A stretch of 64,000 nucleotides of DNA from Liolophura sinensis (GCF_032854445.1 NC_088307.1:20276001-20340000), one strand, 5' to 3'; shown: positions 34,928 through 46,906, counted from the first letter of the stretch. Notes: a model not told the origin generated them from the letters alone. A program made the numbers and translations.

Positions 34928-35330
34928 CGACCATGTACCCGCTATCAACCCGTCGTCGCTGCTCTGGTTTTACTGTCTACGCTGTACGTCTATCACACTG
35001 TCGTCTCTGTTCTGGTTTTACTCTCTATGCTGTACGTCTATCACACCGTCGTCGCTGCTCTGGTTTTACTCGCCATGCTGTGCGGCTAGCACACTGTCGT
35101 TGCCGCTCTGGTTTTACTCTCTATGCTGTACGTCTATCACACTGTCGTCGCTGCTCTGGTTTTACTCGCCATGCTGTACGTCTAATCACACCGTCGTAGC
35201 TGCTCTGGTTTTACTCTCTATGCTGTACGTCTATCACACTGTCGTCGCTGCTCTGGTTTACTCTCTATGCTGTACGTCTATCACACTGTCGTCGCTGCTC
35301 TGGTTTTACTCTCTATGCTGTACGCCTTTA
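34928..35330 (-). repeat. 48-bp satellite grown from the 5' end of R1
   Basis: About eight head-to-tail units of 'GTCGTCGCTGCTCTGGTTTT' plus 'ACTCTCTATGCTGTACGTCT' and 'ATCACACT'. The unit is the reverse complement of the first ~48 bp of R1. Confidence 0.88.
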
Positions 35331-35379
35331 ATTGTGTTGTTTTGGAACGCTTCATAGCCTACTGTGTGATGACACACGT

Positions 35380-37580
35380 TTTAAATTGAATTACGCTTTA
35401 AAACTGGATTTTTCAGCCGTGACAGGACCTAGTATGTGGCAAGTGTACCGGAGGCTTGTCATATCGTGCATTTATACAAGTTGAGAAATTAAAAGCTAAA
35501 TTTACATATTTCAAACGGTCATTCGCATGTACATCGCACTTCAAGCCTGTGCAATACAAATAAATTGTTTATGTAATAAATGGTTAAGGTAAGCATCCAG
35601 GCGTTACAACCACGCTATCAACAAATTGTCGGGTCTTCCCTGATATCTCTAACAAATACAGAAGACAGGCATTTTGAAATGAGTAAAATGACAATGTTGT
35701 TATCCCAGTAGTTTCACACAGAAGTGCATCTGTAGGATAATAATAAACAAAAATACATGTATAGCTGTTGTGCACGGCGATTCTTGGTTTCTCTGTACTC
35801 TCAAGATTAATTATGCTGGAAATAGTAATAATAACTACGGTAAAATGGAGAAAATAGTGAAAAAATGAAAATGTATGTTCTGAATTTGAACAATAGGCCA
35901 GGATGGCGATTATCTGGCTTTAATCTTTAAGCCGCCCACAAAAGACAGAAGAAATACATTGTTGCAAAGTTTGATGCTCGTTTCCACGGTAAACTGGATT
36001 GCAGTTTTATGCAGTCTTATTGAAAGCTTGCATGTGGATTAGATGGAAGATTTTCAAACAGTCCTTAAAAGTTTTGTTGCTAATTTGACAACACTACACA
36101 ACACATAGAAAAACCAAGAGCAGAATGGAAGTATGCGGCATGAAATACATAAGATTGCGTCAAGGTTATATCAAAATTCTAAACTTTGTGACGTCATTTG
36201 TTTTACCAATGGCGAGTTCTACAAGTTGTACACGAATTTTGACGCCTTTCTCAAACTTTTTTTTACATAGGCCCTGTCTACTCAAATATGAAATTTCAAA
36301 ACAATCGGATCATAAGTTCTTGAGAAAACTAAGTTAAAAACAATTCAAATTTCACTAAATCCAAATAGGTCACCAAATCACGTGACACACTGTGCCCCTG
36401 ATCTTGGGTATACCCTAAAACATACCGACGTTTCACTGATGTTTCAAAAGGAGTTTACTTCCATTTAACGGTAAAAAAAATTTGCGTAAATTTTACGCAG
36501 TCTAACACAGAGCTTGCATGTTAAATTTTGAAAACTTTTTTGTCGACTACATGAAGAGTACAACTTTACTGGGAATAATTCTTTAAAATTCATAATCCTG
36601 AGGTCAAGATGGTCTAAAATGTTTTTGTGTATTGTGCACCTGGACAATTGTACAGTTGACCTACTTATGCGCTATTTTCATTGGCAAGCCAAAGCCTGGA
36701 TATGGCAAGGATTCATACTAACAAGTTTCAGCTGTCACCCAATTATAGTCACGTGTGCTAAATTTGAAGAAAATCAGCTATGTGGCCTTCGAGAATAAGT
36801 TTCTTAAATCATGGAAATCCAATATGGCCGCCAAGTCGTGTGAAATACGGCCTGACATTTTGATATTCAGACTATAGGCAAGTGCTCTGTAAAGTTTAAG
36901 TAGATTTTGTCGGGCAGGTTCCTGTGTAACAGGTCTACAAAGCATTTCCATAAATGGGGTATCCTCACCCAGGGTATCAATTCCCAAATTAGGCTTAAGA
37001 AGTAACAGCATTTTTGATGAAGGCAATTGGCCAGCTTTTGAGTAGGCCTACTTCATAGTGGCTTTGTTGGCCGAATCAGTGCACTGAAGTATGTATAAAC
37101 TGATTAAAAATTTAAAAAACGGGAAAATTATATTTAGAAATGTAATAGGCTGTTAATTTCATTGTCAAGGGTAATTTCTCAAAACATGAAATAGACTCAT
37201 TTTGTTCAAGTGGATACCTATTATAATTAAAAAATTGAAATAGGCTCCTAACTGTAGTGAATTTTTTGGAGCATGAGTTTGATCAGAAAGTTTTTTAGAT
37301 CCGATAGGAATATGTTCAATAAGAGCCGCGATGAGATGCATTTTTCTCAGATACTAGTGCCAAATTCTTGTGCAGGGCGTTAAGCAATCAAATGAATGAA
37401 TAAATTAAAATATTTTTAATATACACATCCATAAAAAATGCAGTAAAAGTTCTCTGTGTAAGGATGATTACTAAGGTAAGGTCACCTAGAACATCATGTG
37501 AAAGTGTCATAATTAATGGTTAAAAATCACATCACACAAAAGTTATCATTTTGTAATTTAGCCGAGCTCTTGCTTCTTGT
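35380..37580. other. Unannotated stretch in the long last intron of locus C
   Basis: AT-rich DNA. 'CCAATATGGCCGCCAAGTCG' near 36,820 resembles 'CCAATATGGCCGATAAACC' near 13,990, so an old dispersed repeat is likely. No exon was found. Confidence 0.35.
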
Positions 37581-37589
37581 ATGTATGTA

Positions 37590-37900
37590 GGTACTTGGGG
37601 TTTTATGTCGGACTTTTAATTCTTTCAGTCATTTGACGATGATAAGTCATTAGTTGTGTGTACATTTACTGTGTCTCCTTGTGGCACGGCGATTCTTTGC
37701 CGCTCAAGTGCTGCAGCCACTGAAGTATCATGTCGAAGATAATAGTCATCACTCCCAATCCAGTCACATTATACTGACATCGCGCCATCCCGTCCTATTT
37801 CCTTGCTCTTGTCGAACAGTGCTGAGCGCCAAGTGAGACAGCAAGAAGCACCATTTTTAAAGTCTTTGTTTTTTTGTGGTGACTCACCAAACAGTCATTA
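37590..37900 (+). mobile_element. Diverged S2-like element
   Basis: 'CTTGGGGTTTTATGTCGGAC', 'CAGTCATTTGACGATGATAA' and 'GCTGAGCGCCAAGTGAGACA' follow the S2 block order with heavy divergence. Confidence 0.5.
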
Positions 37901-37904
37901 CCAG

Positions 37905-39150
37905 AGGGTAGATACACAGAACGTACGTGTACGATGATAACATAACATGAGGATATAAATAACAACGACAACAACAATAACACAAAACCTTATATACACC
38001 AGGTATATTGATTAAGACAGGAATGTATTTTCATGGGATAATGGACGCTGCGTAACTAATATGTATTCAAATGTATAATTTGCATAAATTTGTCTCTTCG
38101 CACACAGTTATATGAGAATATTCAGATCTTTTTTGTCTTTTGAGCTTTCTCTTGGAAAAGTGGGACAAAAACATTCTTCATAAAGGTAAATGTGTAAAAA
38201 AACGAGGCATGCGAACATGGATATGGACAGAAGAGTTAACAGAGTATACTGACTTGCGCGAAATAACGTGCATGTTAGAAGGTTTACAATAGAGTTAAGT
38301 TTGTTCTAGATAAATACACCTATAAAGCGTGGGCTTGACGTTAAGATTGCGTAAAATACCGTCCATGTCAGACACGATTACAACAGAGGTAACTCTTTTC
38401 TGGGTAAATACAACTGTATAACGCGTACTTGGCGTTGTGGTTCCGTGAGAACATGACCTTGCCCGGTGGTTAGGCACTTCTACCACCTCACGGGTGTCTC
38501 CGGGTGCCGAAAATCTCACTGCCAACAGACACAGTAAACACTGAAATACGAGGTATTATTTACAAGATGCAGGGGTCTGTAGCACTATACATAAAAGAAT
38601 ATAGGTATAAACACAAAGGACCCGGCATGGTAAGGCGGGGAATAGGCACCAGTGAAAGAAACTGTTCGCCTCAAGAAGCGAAACTGACTATAGCTGTGAG
38701 TAACAGCTGCAGACACACTCAGAAGGCCGCTTCTTTTTTCATTTCAGTTTTACTCTTCTTTTCCTGTTATATGGCTAGCATGCAACTTAATATGTATAGA
38801 ATAAATACATAAAAAAAGTGTATAAAATCGCACCACAAATGTATCTTTCTGAAAAAGTCTTGAACATGCAGTTATGAACCAATCAATTAAGTAACCTTCA
38901 ACCTTGCACAACGCATATAACATATTAATGTTAATCATAGTCAGAGGACCACATGATCCCTCAACAAGGACGCACGTACGATTTTGCTATATTTGCCTTA
39001 TGTTACGTAATACCATGTCTTAACCTTTATAATTCTAAGATAACATTCTAAGATAACACCTCTTTAATGCAAGACGGCCTTTACCTTTCACGCACACAAA
39101 CGTATGTTTCCAAGGAAAACAAAAATGATAACTCTTCCTCAAGGTTGAAC
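37905..39150. other. Unannotated stretch
   Basis: A tRNA-like 'GTGAGGTGGTAGAAGTGCCT' near 38,480 may be a SINE head. The minus-strand frame over 38,295-38,525 has no recognisable family. Nothing else is supported. Confidence 0.3.
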
Positions 39151-39164
39151 TAGCATGAAGGGGA

Positions 39165-39390
39165 TAGTGCCGCGACTGGTTGACCCGTATCAGTATAATC
39201 GCTCGGGCGGGGCGGCTAACTTACTTTCGGTAAGGCGTCTTAGTGAAGCAGCACTAGATAAAAGCGCGGTGGAAATCCGTCCTGCGACAAAGAGATACAT
39301 TACATGCATTCTAAGAATTCCTTCGTCGTCATATGACTGAAAAATTGTTAAGTATGACGTTAAACCCCAAACACTCACTCACTCAAGACG
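39165..39390 (-). mobile_element. SINE S2 copy
   Basis: Opposite orientation to 40,265. 'GCACTAGATAAAAGCGCGGT', 'TTCGTCGTCATATGACTGAA', 'AAGTATGACGTTAAACCCCA' are S2 blocks reading towards a (CACT)n end. Confidence 0.75.
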
Positions 39391-39399
39391 GAACTTCTC

Positions 39400-40260
39400 A
39401 ACAGCGACTTCATTAGCCCGCTGTGCTATGGAGGAAGACTGACAGACTAATGCAGAAGTACGTATTTTAAACTTGCCAAAATATGACAAAACTGATCACA
39501 TTCTAAAGTTAATGTTTTATATATGAAGACAAACGTTAACAAAAACGACACTATGGCAACACGTAGAAATAAACACACGAAGGTCTCAGTGAAGATATCT
39601 TTCTAGTTAACATACTGTAAATTAAAAACACAAATTGTCTCGTTTGAACGAAAAAATTGGCGTTTTTGGTCAATAGTGCATTTTGCCGGGTTATTACTAA
39701 ACAACCATCTCTTTTTATGGCCATATAACTTTTATGGTTGTTTCCACCAAGATTTATACTTCTGACTTGGAAATGTACAGAATTGTGCTGGGATTTTGAA
39801 GTATCGTACCTCTCGGGGGTAGATTCTCCGCCTTAACGTACCAGGTCCATTGTACAAATGAGTGTATTCTAGGGGTCAAATGTACACAATACTACAACGA
39901 TCTAACCAGTAACAGTTGAATTGCAATGATGATTAACACTGAAAAGCCCTAATTTATAACAAAAATGCACAGCTGATATGAGTATAACAAGTCATTTTTA
40001 ATTTGACGGTGTTATATTACTGATCTTTCATGTTCCAGCTTTATCTGTCAACTTAAGATAAAAGTCGCTTCATGCGTTTTAAGTGCATGGTCCATACGTA
40101 TCAAATGTCTTAAGAACTGGGTCCAAAACTCAAACACAGGTGCAATGAAAACGTTTTTCTCTAGAAAGTTTAAAATTTGTACATTGATTCTTTAGTGCCG
40201 CTTAAAGGATCTTCCACAAGTTATTTCTTTTTCTGAGCTTTTCAAACACTTGGAATTTAT
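39400..40260. other. Unannotated stretch in locus C
   Basis: AT-rich sequence; no exon, RNA gene or tandem repeat recognised. Confidence 0.35.
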
Positions 40261-40264
40261 GAGT

Positions 40265-40565
40265 AGGTGAGCGAGTCATTGGGGTCTAACATCGTACTTA
40301 ACAATTTTTCAGTCATATGACGACGAAGGAGTCTTTAGAGTGCATGTACTGTGCCTCCCTGTTGCAGGACGAATTCCCACCTCTCTTTTACCTTGTCCTG
40401 CTTCACGGAGACGACTTACCGAAGGCAGGTAAGCCACACCGCCCGAGCCATTATACTGATGCGGCTCAACCAATGGTTACACTATCTAGCTACAACTTCC
40501 TCTTTTAAGGTCTTAGGTGTGTCCCCATCCAGGACTGACCATGGATCTACTGTCCCGAACAACAC
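40265..40565 (+). mobile_element. SINE S2 copy
   Basis: 'GTCTAACATCGTACTTAACA', 'CAGTCATATGACGACGAAGG', 'AGTGCATGTACTGTGCCTCC', 'TCTTTTAAGGTCTTAGGTGT'. Same block order as 27,000-27,320. Confidence 0.78.
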
Positions 40566-41008
40566 GGTCTACTTGCAATTTATGACTAAAGTCTTAAGCT
40601 ACTTGATAAATGCGAAGACTGATATTAACACTACGAAGCCCAGTTAACGACACAAGCACGTAACCGCAATGGCGACATAATGCCGCCATTGCTGGTGGCC
40701 ATGGTAGTTACGTGGTGGTAACGTTAAGTATGCTTTGTACAAGCAGGTCGTGGTATTACTATCTGTAATGCAGTTTTTCAAACGTATTGCCATGTGGGCT
40801 ATTAGAACGGGGGAATTCCCTCGTCCAAAGCCGGTTTGAGTCCTCGCAATTAGCAGTTGAAAGGCAAGCATCTTTAATCTCTTGACGACGACCCGGTCCC
40901 TATTCCTAAGTTTGTTAAGTTAGGCAACAATTTGATGAGCCATTAGTTAGTTGTTTAACTGAAATTAAAATATGGTGAAATAAAGGTTTCAAACAGAGTA
41001 GGTCTTAC

Positions 41009-41065
41009 CTGTATTTCCCTTTTTTTACGATTGTTAAGAATACCAATAATGACGACATTTTTGGA
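41009..41065 (-). CDS. Locus C micro-exon with RKKR, 57 nt
   Basis: Phase-0 exon coding SKNVVIIGILNNRKKREIQ, acceptor TATATTCCAG, donor GTAAGA. Length, phase and the RKKRE site match the amplified exon of locus B (..VIEDDAIFRKKREAE), which makes it the clearest bridge between locus C and the others. Confidence 0.68.
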
Positions 41066-41069
41066 CTGG

Positions 41070-41515
41070 AATATACGGGAAAAATCACTGTATGAATGAA
41101 TGGTTACCAATTATGGTATTTTGGATTAGAATATACCAGTAATGATCTTTTTGATTAGAATATAGAGTAAAGATCACTGACTGAATGAATGTTTACCAAT
41201 AATGACATTTGTGATAACAATATGGAGGAAAAAATCACTGCATGAATAAATGCTTACCAATTATGGCATTTTTCATTAGAATATAGAGGAAAAATCACTG
41301 CAAAAATGAATAGTTACCAATAATGGCATTTTTGCCTAGAATGTGGGGGAAAATCATTACACGAATGAATGGTTACCAATAATGGCATTTTTTTATTTGA
41401 ATATAAAGGAAAAATCACTACATGAATGAATCCTTACCAATAATGATATTTTTGATTAGAATATAGAGGCAAAAACACTGAATGAATGAATGCATACAAA
41501 CAGTGGTGATATTAT
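41070..41515 (-). repeat. Minisatellite built from an exon-acceptor junction
   Basis: About seven imperfect units of roughly 60 bp follow the 41,009 exon. Each repeats, on the minus strand, the intron end 'TATATTCTAATC', the exon start 'AAAAATGTCATTATTGG', and a GAATGAATG spacer. The AG of the acceptor is lost in the copies (TTCCAGTCC became TTCTAATC). Confidence 0.72.
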
Positions 41516-41840
41516 CGGACTGAAACATATATCAATATAAAGCTCTACACAATAAATAATAAGCAATCTTCTGCAATAGGCGCCAGTGTTACACTATTTG
41601 GCTCAGGTTTTAAGGCCATCGTTAATACTGTGTGCATGGTTGTATTCCTTAATAGTTCGCACTGATTGTTTTTTTTTTATTGTAAACAATAATCATTGTA
41701 TTTTTGGCCTCAGGACATAATAATTAGGTTGTGGTGCTAATAAACAGTTTTGACTCCGTGTGATTGATGAGCGGTTTTGAAAATGATATATATGTAGCTG
41801 TAAAAGAGTTCATCGGCGTTCCCATTGTATTCTTACTTAC

Positions 41841-41897
41841 AGGATTCGGGTACAAATTCCTGTTTCCACCATGTAACACGTCATTCCCCTTGTTTCC
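41841..41897 (-). CDS. Locus C micro-exon, 57 nt
   Basis: Phase-0 exon coding GNKGNDVLHGGNRNLYPNP, acceptor ATCTTTACAG, strong donor GTAAGTAAG. It aligns with the 45,019 exon (G-KGND-L-GG-R), evidence of exon duplication inside locus C. Confidence 0.7.
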
Positions 41898-42548
41898 CTG
41901 TAAAGATAAAACAAAAAATACAAAACAGTTTTTTTTTTTAAATTGGTAGCCATCTTAGAAAAATGTATAGTACATTGTTACAAGCATGTGAGCATTTTGC
42001 AAGCATCACAGTTATGACGTCTAGTGCGTGGCAACAACACAATTCCAGTTCCATCAAGTATATGTTATCTCGTTTTGTATCGGGTCTGTCTGCAACAAAA
42101 CATCGCAAAACATGACACACAGATGACTTTAAACAACTGTTACACAGGCATTACGGAGTATCTATAGTCCTGGAACGCGACTCCCTAGAAAGGGGGAGCA
42201 CTAGGGTTTATATAGTTACATGTAGCACTGCTTGGGGAACCACAGCAGTAGTGTATAGACACTGGCACGCATATTTTGGCCCGTTATTGATTTTAATGAC
42301 ATAAACCTTAGGACGATGGTAAATACAAAATGTTATTACTTTTATGAATGATTTAACACCTCAGTTTTTTTTAAAATCATGCTCAAGATATTTAAGGACG
42401 AAAACCAGGACCTTATCACGACATATCGCTGAGTGAATTCGCTTATAATATTACTATGTATACTACATGTGCAAATAAATCGTTAGAATGCCAACAAAAC
42501 TTACGAATTATTAACATAAAATTATCTTCATATTTTCACCAATCTTAC

Positions 42549-42569
42549 CTTTTTGGCGTTAACAACTGG
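42549..42569 (-). CDS. Locus C micro-exon, 21 nt
   Basis: Phase-0 exon of only seven codons, PVVNAKK, acceptor GTATGTGTAG, donor GTAAGA. It equals the last seven codons of the 27-nt exon at 43,241, so it is a shortened copy. Confidence 0.6.
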
Positions 42570-42714
42570 CTACACATACGTGAGCTTAGTGTAAAAGCAT
42601 TCGATCCCATCGAGACGAGATCTGAGATGTTGACTTACACTAAAACTCCATATAGCCATATTTAATAATAAAACTAACGATAATTCAATTTGCCCAGGGT
42701 CATATGATACAGGT

Positions 42715-42955
42715 TTTTATTTATTTATTTGATTGGTGTTTTACACCGTACTTAAGAATATTTTCTTATACAGTTTTTTGGCGGGAGGAAACCAAAGAGA
42801 GCACGGAGGGACCCAAAGCCACCCATAGATTGCCTGAATTCTTTCCCACACACGACTGAAAGGGAAACTACCATAAACTGGACTTAAACTCACATGGTTC
42901 CAGGGTATTATTCTGTGCCAGCATGCTAACCACTCGGCCACAGAGGCCCCTATAT
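42715..42955 (-). mobile_element. Full-length diverged SINE S1 subfamily
   Basis: A TTTA tail at 42,715 precedes the 3' end 'GATTGGTGTTTTACACCGTA', a body with 'AAACCAAAGAGAGCACGGAG', and the tRNA head ending 'CACTCGGCCACAGAGGCCCC'. The head (GGCCGAGTGGTTAGCATGCT on the minus strand) differs from other copies. Confidence 0.8.
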
Positions 42956-43240
42956 CATTTAAAACAACTGGCTCAGTGGTAAAGCGTGCAACTTCAAACC
43001 ACTAGATACATGAAATACCGGTTCAATTCCGGCCTTGGACAGACAATTTAGAGATTCCCTGCTCTCACAATTCTAGCTTACATTAAACGGTGGATATCGC
43101 ATACTCTATCCTTAATGCAGACCAATAGTCTTCCATTCTTATTTTCGCTTGTTACTTGCAACTGTTTGGTGTTAAGCTCTGTGATATACGTGGCAAAGAA
43201 AGGTTTTTAATAAATAAGTAAATATTTTTATCAATCATAC

Positions 43241-43267
43241 CTTCTTGGCATTAACCACCGGGTTCAC
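43241..43267 (-). CDS. Locus C micro-exon, 27 nt (unit 1)
   Basis: Phase-0 exon VNPVVNAKK, acceptor TTTATTCTACAG, donor GTATGA. The duplicated partner is at 43,875. Confidence 0.65.
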
Positions 43268-43874
43268 CTGTAGAATAAAAAATGCCCAAAGCGATATCAA
43301 CAGGATCTGTTCCAAACAGTTTCACAGTGCAGCGGTTGATTCCACTCAGAAGACATTCATCTCATTTATAAAGCCACTGACACCATGGTCAGAAGTTAGC
43401 AATCTGAATATCTGTTGCTCCTTCAGTGTCATATTTTAGAATGAACAGCTGCAGATTTTTCGGCCATCGTATACTTGAAATTATCAGCGCTGGAGTAATT
43501 TCCTTCTTTTGGCAAAAAGCAAACTTCCCGCTTCACCGTTAAAGACGGTCAACCGCTGAACAGGCTCAGTGGTCAGGCATGCGACTTCAAACCACGAGCC
43601 ACACGAAGCACTGGTTCAATTCTTGGGCAGACAATTTAAAGATTCCCTGCTCTCACAGTTCTAACTTAGGTCATTCCTTACAATAAACTATACTTGATCG
43701 CATACTTGATCCTTAATGCAGACGGATACTCTTCCATCCTTATTTTCGCTTGTTACTTGCAATTGTTTGATGTTTTACGATACATACTCTGGTTTCATCC
43801 GCTCACACAAGTTACTTCTGTGGTATAAATAGCAAAGAAAGGCGTTCAGTAAATAAATACGTTATGAGACATAC

Positions 43875-43901
43875 CTCCTTGGCGTTGACCAACGGGTTCA
43901 C
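43875..43901 (-). CDS. Locus C micro-exon, 27 nt (unit 2)
   Basis: Phase-0 exon VNPLVNAKE, acceptor TTTATTCTACAG, donor GTATGT. It differs from the 43,241 exon in two of nine residues, with splice sites unchanged. Confidence 0.65.
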
Positions 43902-44199
43902 CTGTAGAATAAAAAATGCCCAAATCGAGATTAACAGGATCTGATCCAAACAGTTTCACAGTGCAGCGGTTGACTTCCACTTAGAATAAATTTATCTCAT
44001 TTATAAAGCCACTTACACCATGGCCAGAAGTTAGCAATTTGAATATCTGTTGCTCCTTTTATGTCATATTCCAGAATGGACAGTTGCAAATTTTTCGCCC
44101 ATCGTATACTTTAAATCATCAGCTCTAGAGTAATTTCTTTGCATAGGCAAAGAGCAAACTTCCTCCTTCAAACCCTAAGATACCGTTAAAACGGCACAC

Positions 44200-45010
44200 C
44201 GCTGTCTATTCTTCAGGTTGCGGTAATGTTACTACAAAAAACTGTTTTGAGAATAGTTGTTTCAATACTGGAATGCGACTTAATGTACGTCTTCTTGTGA
44301 AATTGCGAAATGGAAGATTTCAAGTTAGAAGCCCTAGACCCGTTAATGTGCTGTCAAAATTTTGGTTTTATCGGACGTAACTTAAACATGGACATAGTCA
44401 TAGAACGCTTTTAGACAATGGATAACTTCTGAACTTTGACCTTTAATCTCTGAACCGGCGGTAATTTCTGAACAGAGTGATAATGACTGACTTCCTCCAC
44501 CTCTGTAGTCAATTGATATTTGTGTAGCTCCGGGCCTTGTTCCACAAACCTGTCGTAGGCCAAGCTGACTGTAAGTGTGCCCCAGCAAAACATACTTTTA
44601 ACATCTGTATACTCAGGATTGGCAATTAACTTAGCCGATGATTGATTTGTGGAATGTTGCCCAGGAAAATGTCATGTAATGAGGTTACCTGAGGGCTCCA
44701 TGCATTAAGGGCAGAATTTCATGTATAATAGCGTAGGGGAGTTTTATCAATAGACTAGACTACGCAATAGACTAGCGATGTGAAAGCAAACGTTTGTAAT
44801 GTACGCCCATAGACATTTTGCAATATTTACTAGAGAAACATCCTAGAAGGCATACGCAGCCACAGAGAACTTACAGAAGTCATGTATGCCTGGACAGTTT
44901 GGTTAAAAAGGAATTATTAAATATGCTGCATCAGTTATTTATAATTTTAATTGTGACTTACAATTTTAATTGTTTACTCTTTTGACGCGAGTGAATCTTG
45001 TGTTTTCTCC
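44200..45010. other. Intron of locus C, nothing recognised
   Basis: No tandem or interspersed repeat recognised. Overlapping minus-strand open stretches at 44,382-44,593 have no splice framing. Confidence 0.35.
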
Positions 45011-45018
45011 TCACTTAC

Positions 45019-45072
45019 CTCTTTTGTCCGATCTCTTCCCTCACCTCCTGTTAACCTGTCATTGCCTTTACC
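45019..45072 (-). CDS. Locus C first micro-exon, 54 nt
   Basis: Phase-0 exon coding GKGNDRLTGGEGRDRTKE, acceptor ATTTGTCTAAG, strong donor GTAAGT. Similar to the 41,841 exon. Gly-rich and charged, no processing site. Confidence 0.64.
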
Positions 45073-45079
45073 CTTAGAC

Positions 45080-46200
45080 AAATAGAAAATGATAATGACT
45101 ACAAACATTTCACCATCATTTAATGTAAAATGCACATTTGTAGCAATGGTCGATTACGGACAGGTAAGGGAAAGCAAGTCGTTTGATATACATGGACTAG
45201 ATTTCAGATGATGGACTGAGTTGGTGAGAGAGAAAAAGATCATTTGTGGATTTTGACATATCTAAACAATAAATGCATTTTCTAAACACAAAACCAAACA
45301 AAAAAGGGGAAAAAATAGTTAGTGAGTTTTGACTTACAGTGTCAGTGATAGTGTTTAGCCTAACTTAATCGAAAAATACATTAAACTAACAATAATACAA
45401 AAATGATGAAATTTTCCCAGGATCACCTGTTTTGATTTTTATTCAGCACCTTCCTTTCTCACATTTCTAAGAGAGATTGATCCCGTGTATCAACGACTAA
45501 TCTTATTAATATGCAAATTTAAAGTTAACATGACAGGAAATAAAAGCTTAACTCTACATGTAATTGAATGTCTTGGTAAACCCATGGGTGACGACTTGTT
45601 GGAAATATGCTACGCAACTGCCCGTAGTTATACTGCACAGAATAACACCAAGGTGTTCCACATGGCCTCTGTCAGTTAGAAAACAAGCTATGTCTTAGTA
45701 TAATGCTAAATTGAGTAACAAAGACTGACTGAACGGTAAACATGAGTAGCTCTTTAGTGGGTGTTGCAACTGTTTCAAATCCCATATGGGTAATAAATTA
45801 CATACTGCGACAACAACTCACAACCCAAGGTGATGCAAAGGCCAATTTGTAAAGTGCTGCATCACTGAAGCACCATGACAAAGATAGTGCCACTAACATG
45901 AGCCGGATGGATCAGTATGAAAAGACCTTTTCATTCCTGCAAAAATACGTGTTGTATATTTAACCTTTGTAAGAAGAAAGACCGAGAGCATTCTTAATAT
46001 AAGGTTAAAATAAATCTATACCATGAAATGCGGTACACACCATGGCTGCTCTCCTCTGTCTGAAGAGTTGCAAATCGTCTCCGCGCACAGACTCGGCCTG
46101 TAACCGAAGCAAACTCTGTGTCATTCTACCGTTTTTTGTTGAAAATATAACCTATAGTAACTGAAATGCGCATTTAAAAGTAACTGCTGGGTGCAGCATA
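45080..46200. other. Intron 1 of locus C, left part
   Basis: No exon or repeat recognised. The plus-strand frame at 45,485-45,679 lacks any family resemblance. Confidence 0.35.
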
Positions 46201-46214
46201 AACGACTGTAATAC

Positions 46215-46450
46215 AAAGAGTAAAATGAGAGCAGCGACGACAGTGAGATAGTTGGCAAATGGCCTCACGTAATCGGTAAAACACGGCCTCCCGTCAGTTT
46301 ATTGCAGTTAGGTATTGAGTCAAAGTGGTCATGTATGTTCGTAAAGCGTAGCAAGGTATACGCCTTCTGGCATCATGGCTTAATTAGGAAAAAACACAGT
46401 GTGTTGTCATCGTATTTAACATACAGTGACAATAAAACAATGCAAAGGGG
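46215..46450 (+). repeat. R1 family copy
   Basis: 'GAGCAGCGACGACAGTGAGA', 'CGTAATCGGTAAAACACGGC', 'CATCATGGCTTAATTAGG', 'CATCGTATTTAACATACAG' in family order. Confidence 0.78.
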
Positions 46451-46524
46451 CCAGGTATCAAGGATGTTTACTCCACCAGTAAAATCCTGTCCTATTCAGT
46501 GATGCAATATAATTAATGACGTAT

Positions 46525-46805
46525 ACCATGGGGAGAGTAAAACCGAAACAGTGACTACAGTGTGATATCTGGCAAACGGTCGCACGTCGTGGGTGAAAAG
46601 CGGTCTCTTGTTAATTTACCTGAGTCAGGTTTTGAGTTGTACTGTTCGTGAACCGGACCGTTCATTACACGCCCACTAGCACCATGGCCTAAGCAAAATT
46701 AGGTAAAGAAATCGGATTGATCACAGATGCAATTTATTAGCCTGCACTGATTCAGAATTTGTCAAAATCCTATGTTGTCATCACACATAGTGTAAAATCA
46801 CGTAG
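46525..46805 (+). repeat. R1 family copy (tandem neighbour)
   Basis: Second R1 in the same orientation within 100 bp: 'GTGACTACAGTGTGATATCT', 'GCACCATGGCCTAAGCAAAA', 'CAATTTATTAGCCTGCACTG'. It lies next to the locus C signal exon. Confidence 0.75.
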
Positions 46806-46906
46806 TAGGAATGGCCAGATTTTGGCTGTCAGTTTACATGTATGTTAAGATTTTCATGACTGTTGCCTCACGAGTGGGTATCATTGATCATGTGATGCCA
46901 ACTTAC

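Larger units (their letters stand above)
42968..44190. repeat. Tandem duplication, two units of about 600 bp, each with one micro-exon
   Basis: Unit 1 (about 42,968-43,558) and unit 2 (about 43,561-44,190) share the tRNA-like start 'GGCTCAGTGGT', 'GATTCCCTGCTCTCACA', 'TATTTTCGCTTGTTACTTGC', the 27-nt exon and 300 bp beyond ('CAGTTTCACAGTGCAGCGGT'). The duplication added an exon without breaking frame. Confidence 0.88.

Noticed and set aside
34933-35357. Open frames over the 48-bp array on the plus strand
   Set aside because: The period is divisible by three; the frame is a by-product of a satellite derived from repeat R1.
38295-38525. Minus-strand 76-codon frame
   Set aside because: No ATG at the start, no splice sites and part of it overlaps a tRNA-like repeat block.
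42968-43040. tRNA gene
   Set aside because: A- and B-box-like words are present but no complete cloverleaf can be drawn; the block repeats within a duplication and looks SINE-like.
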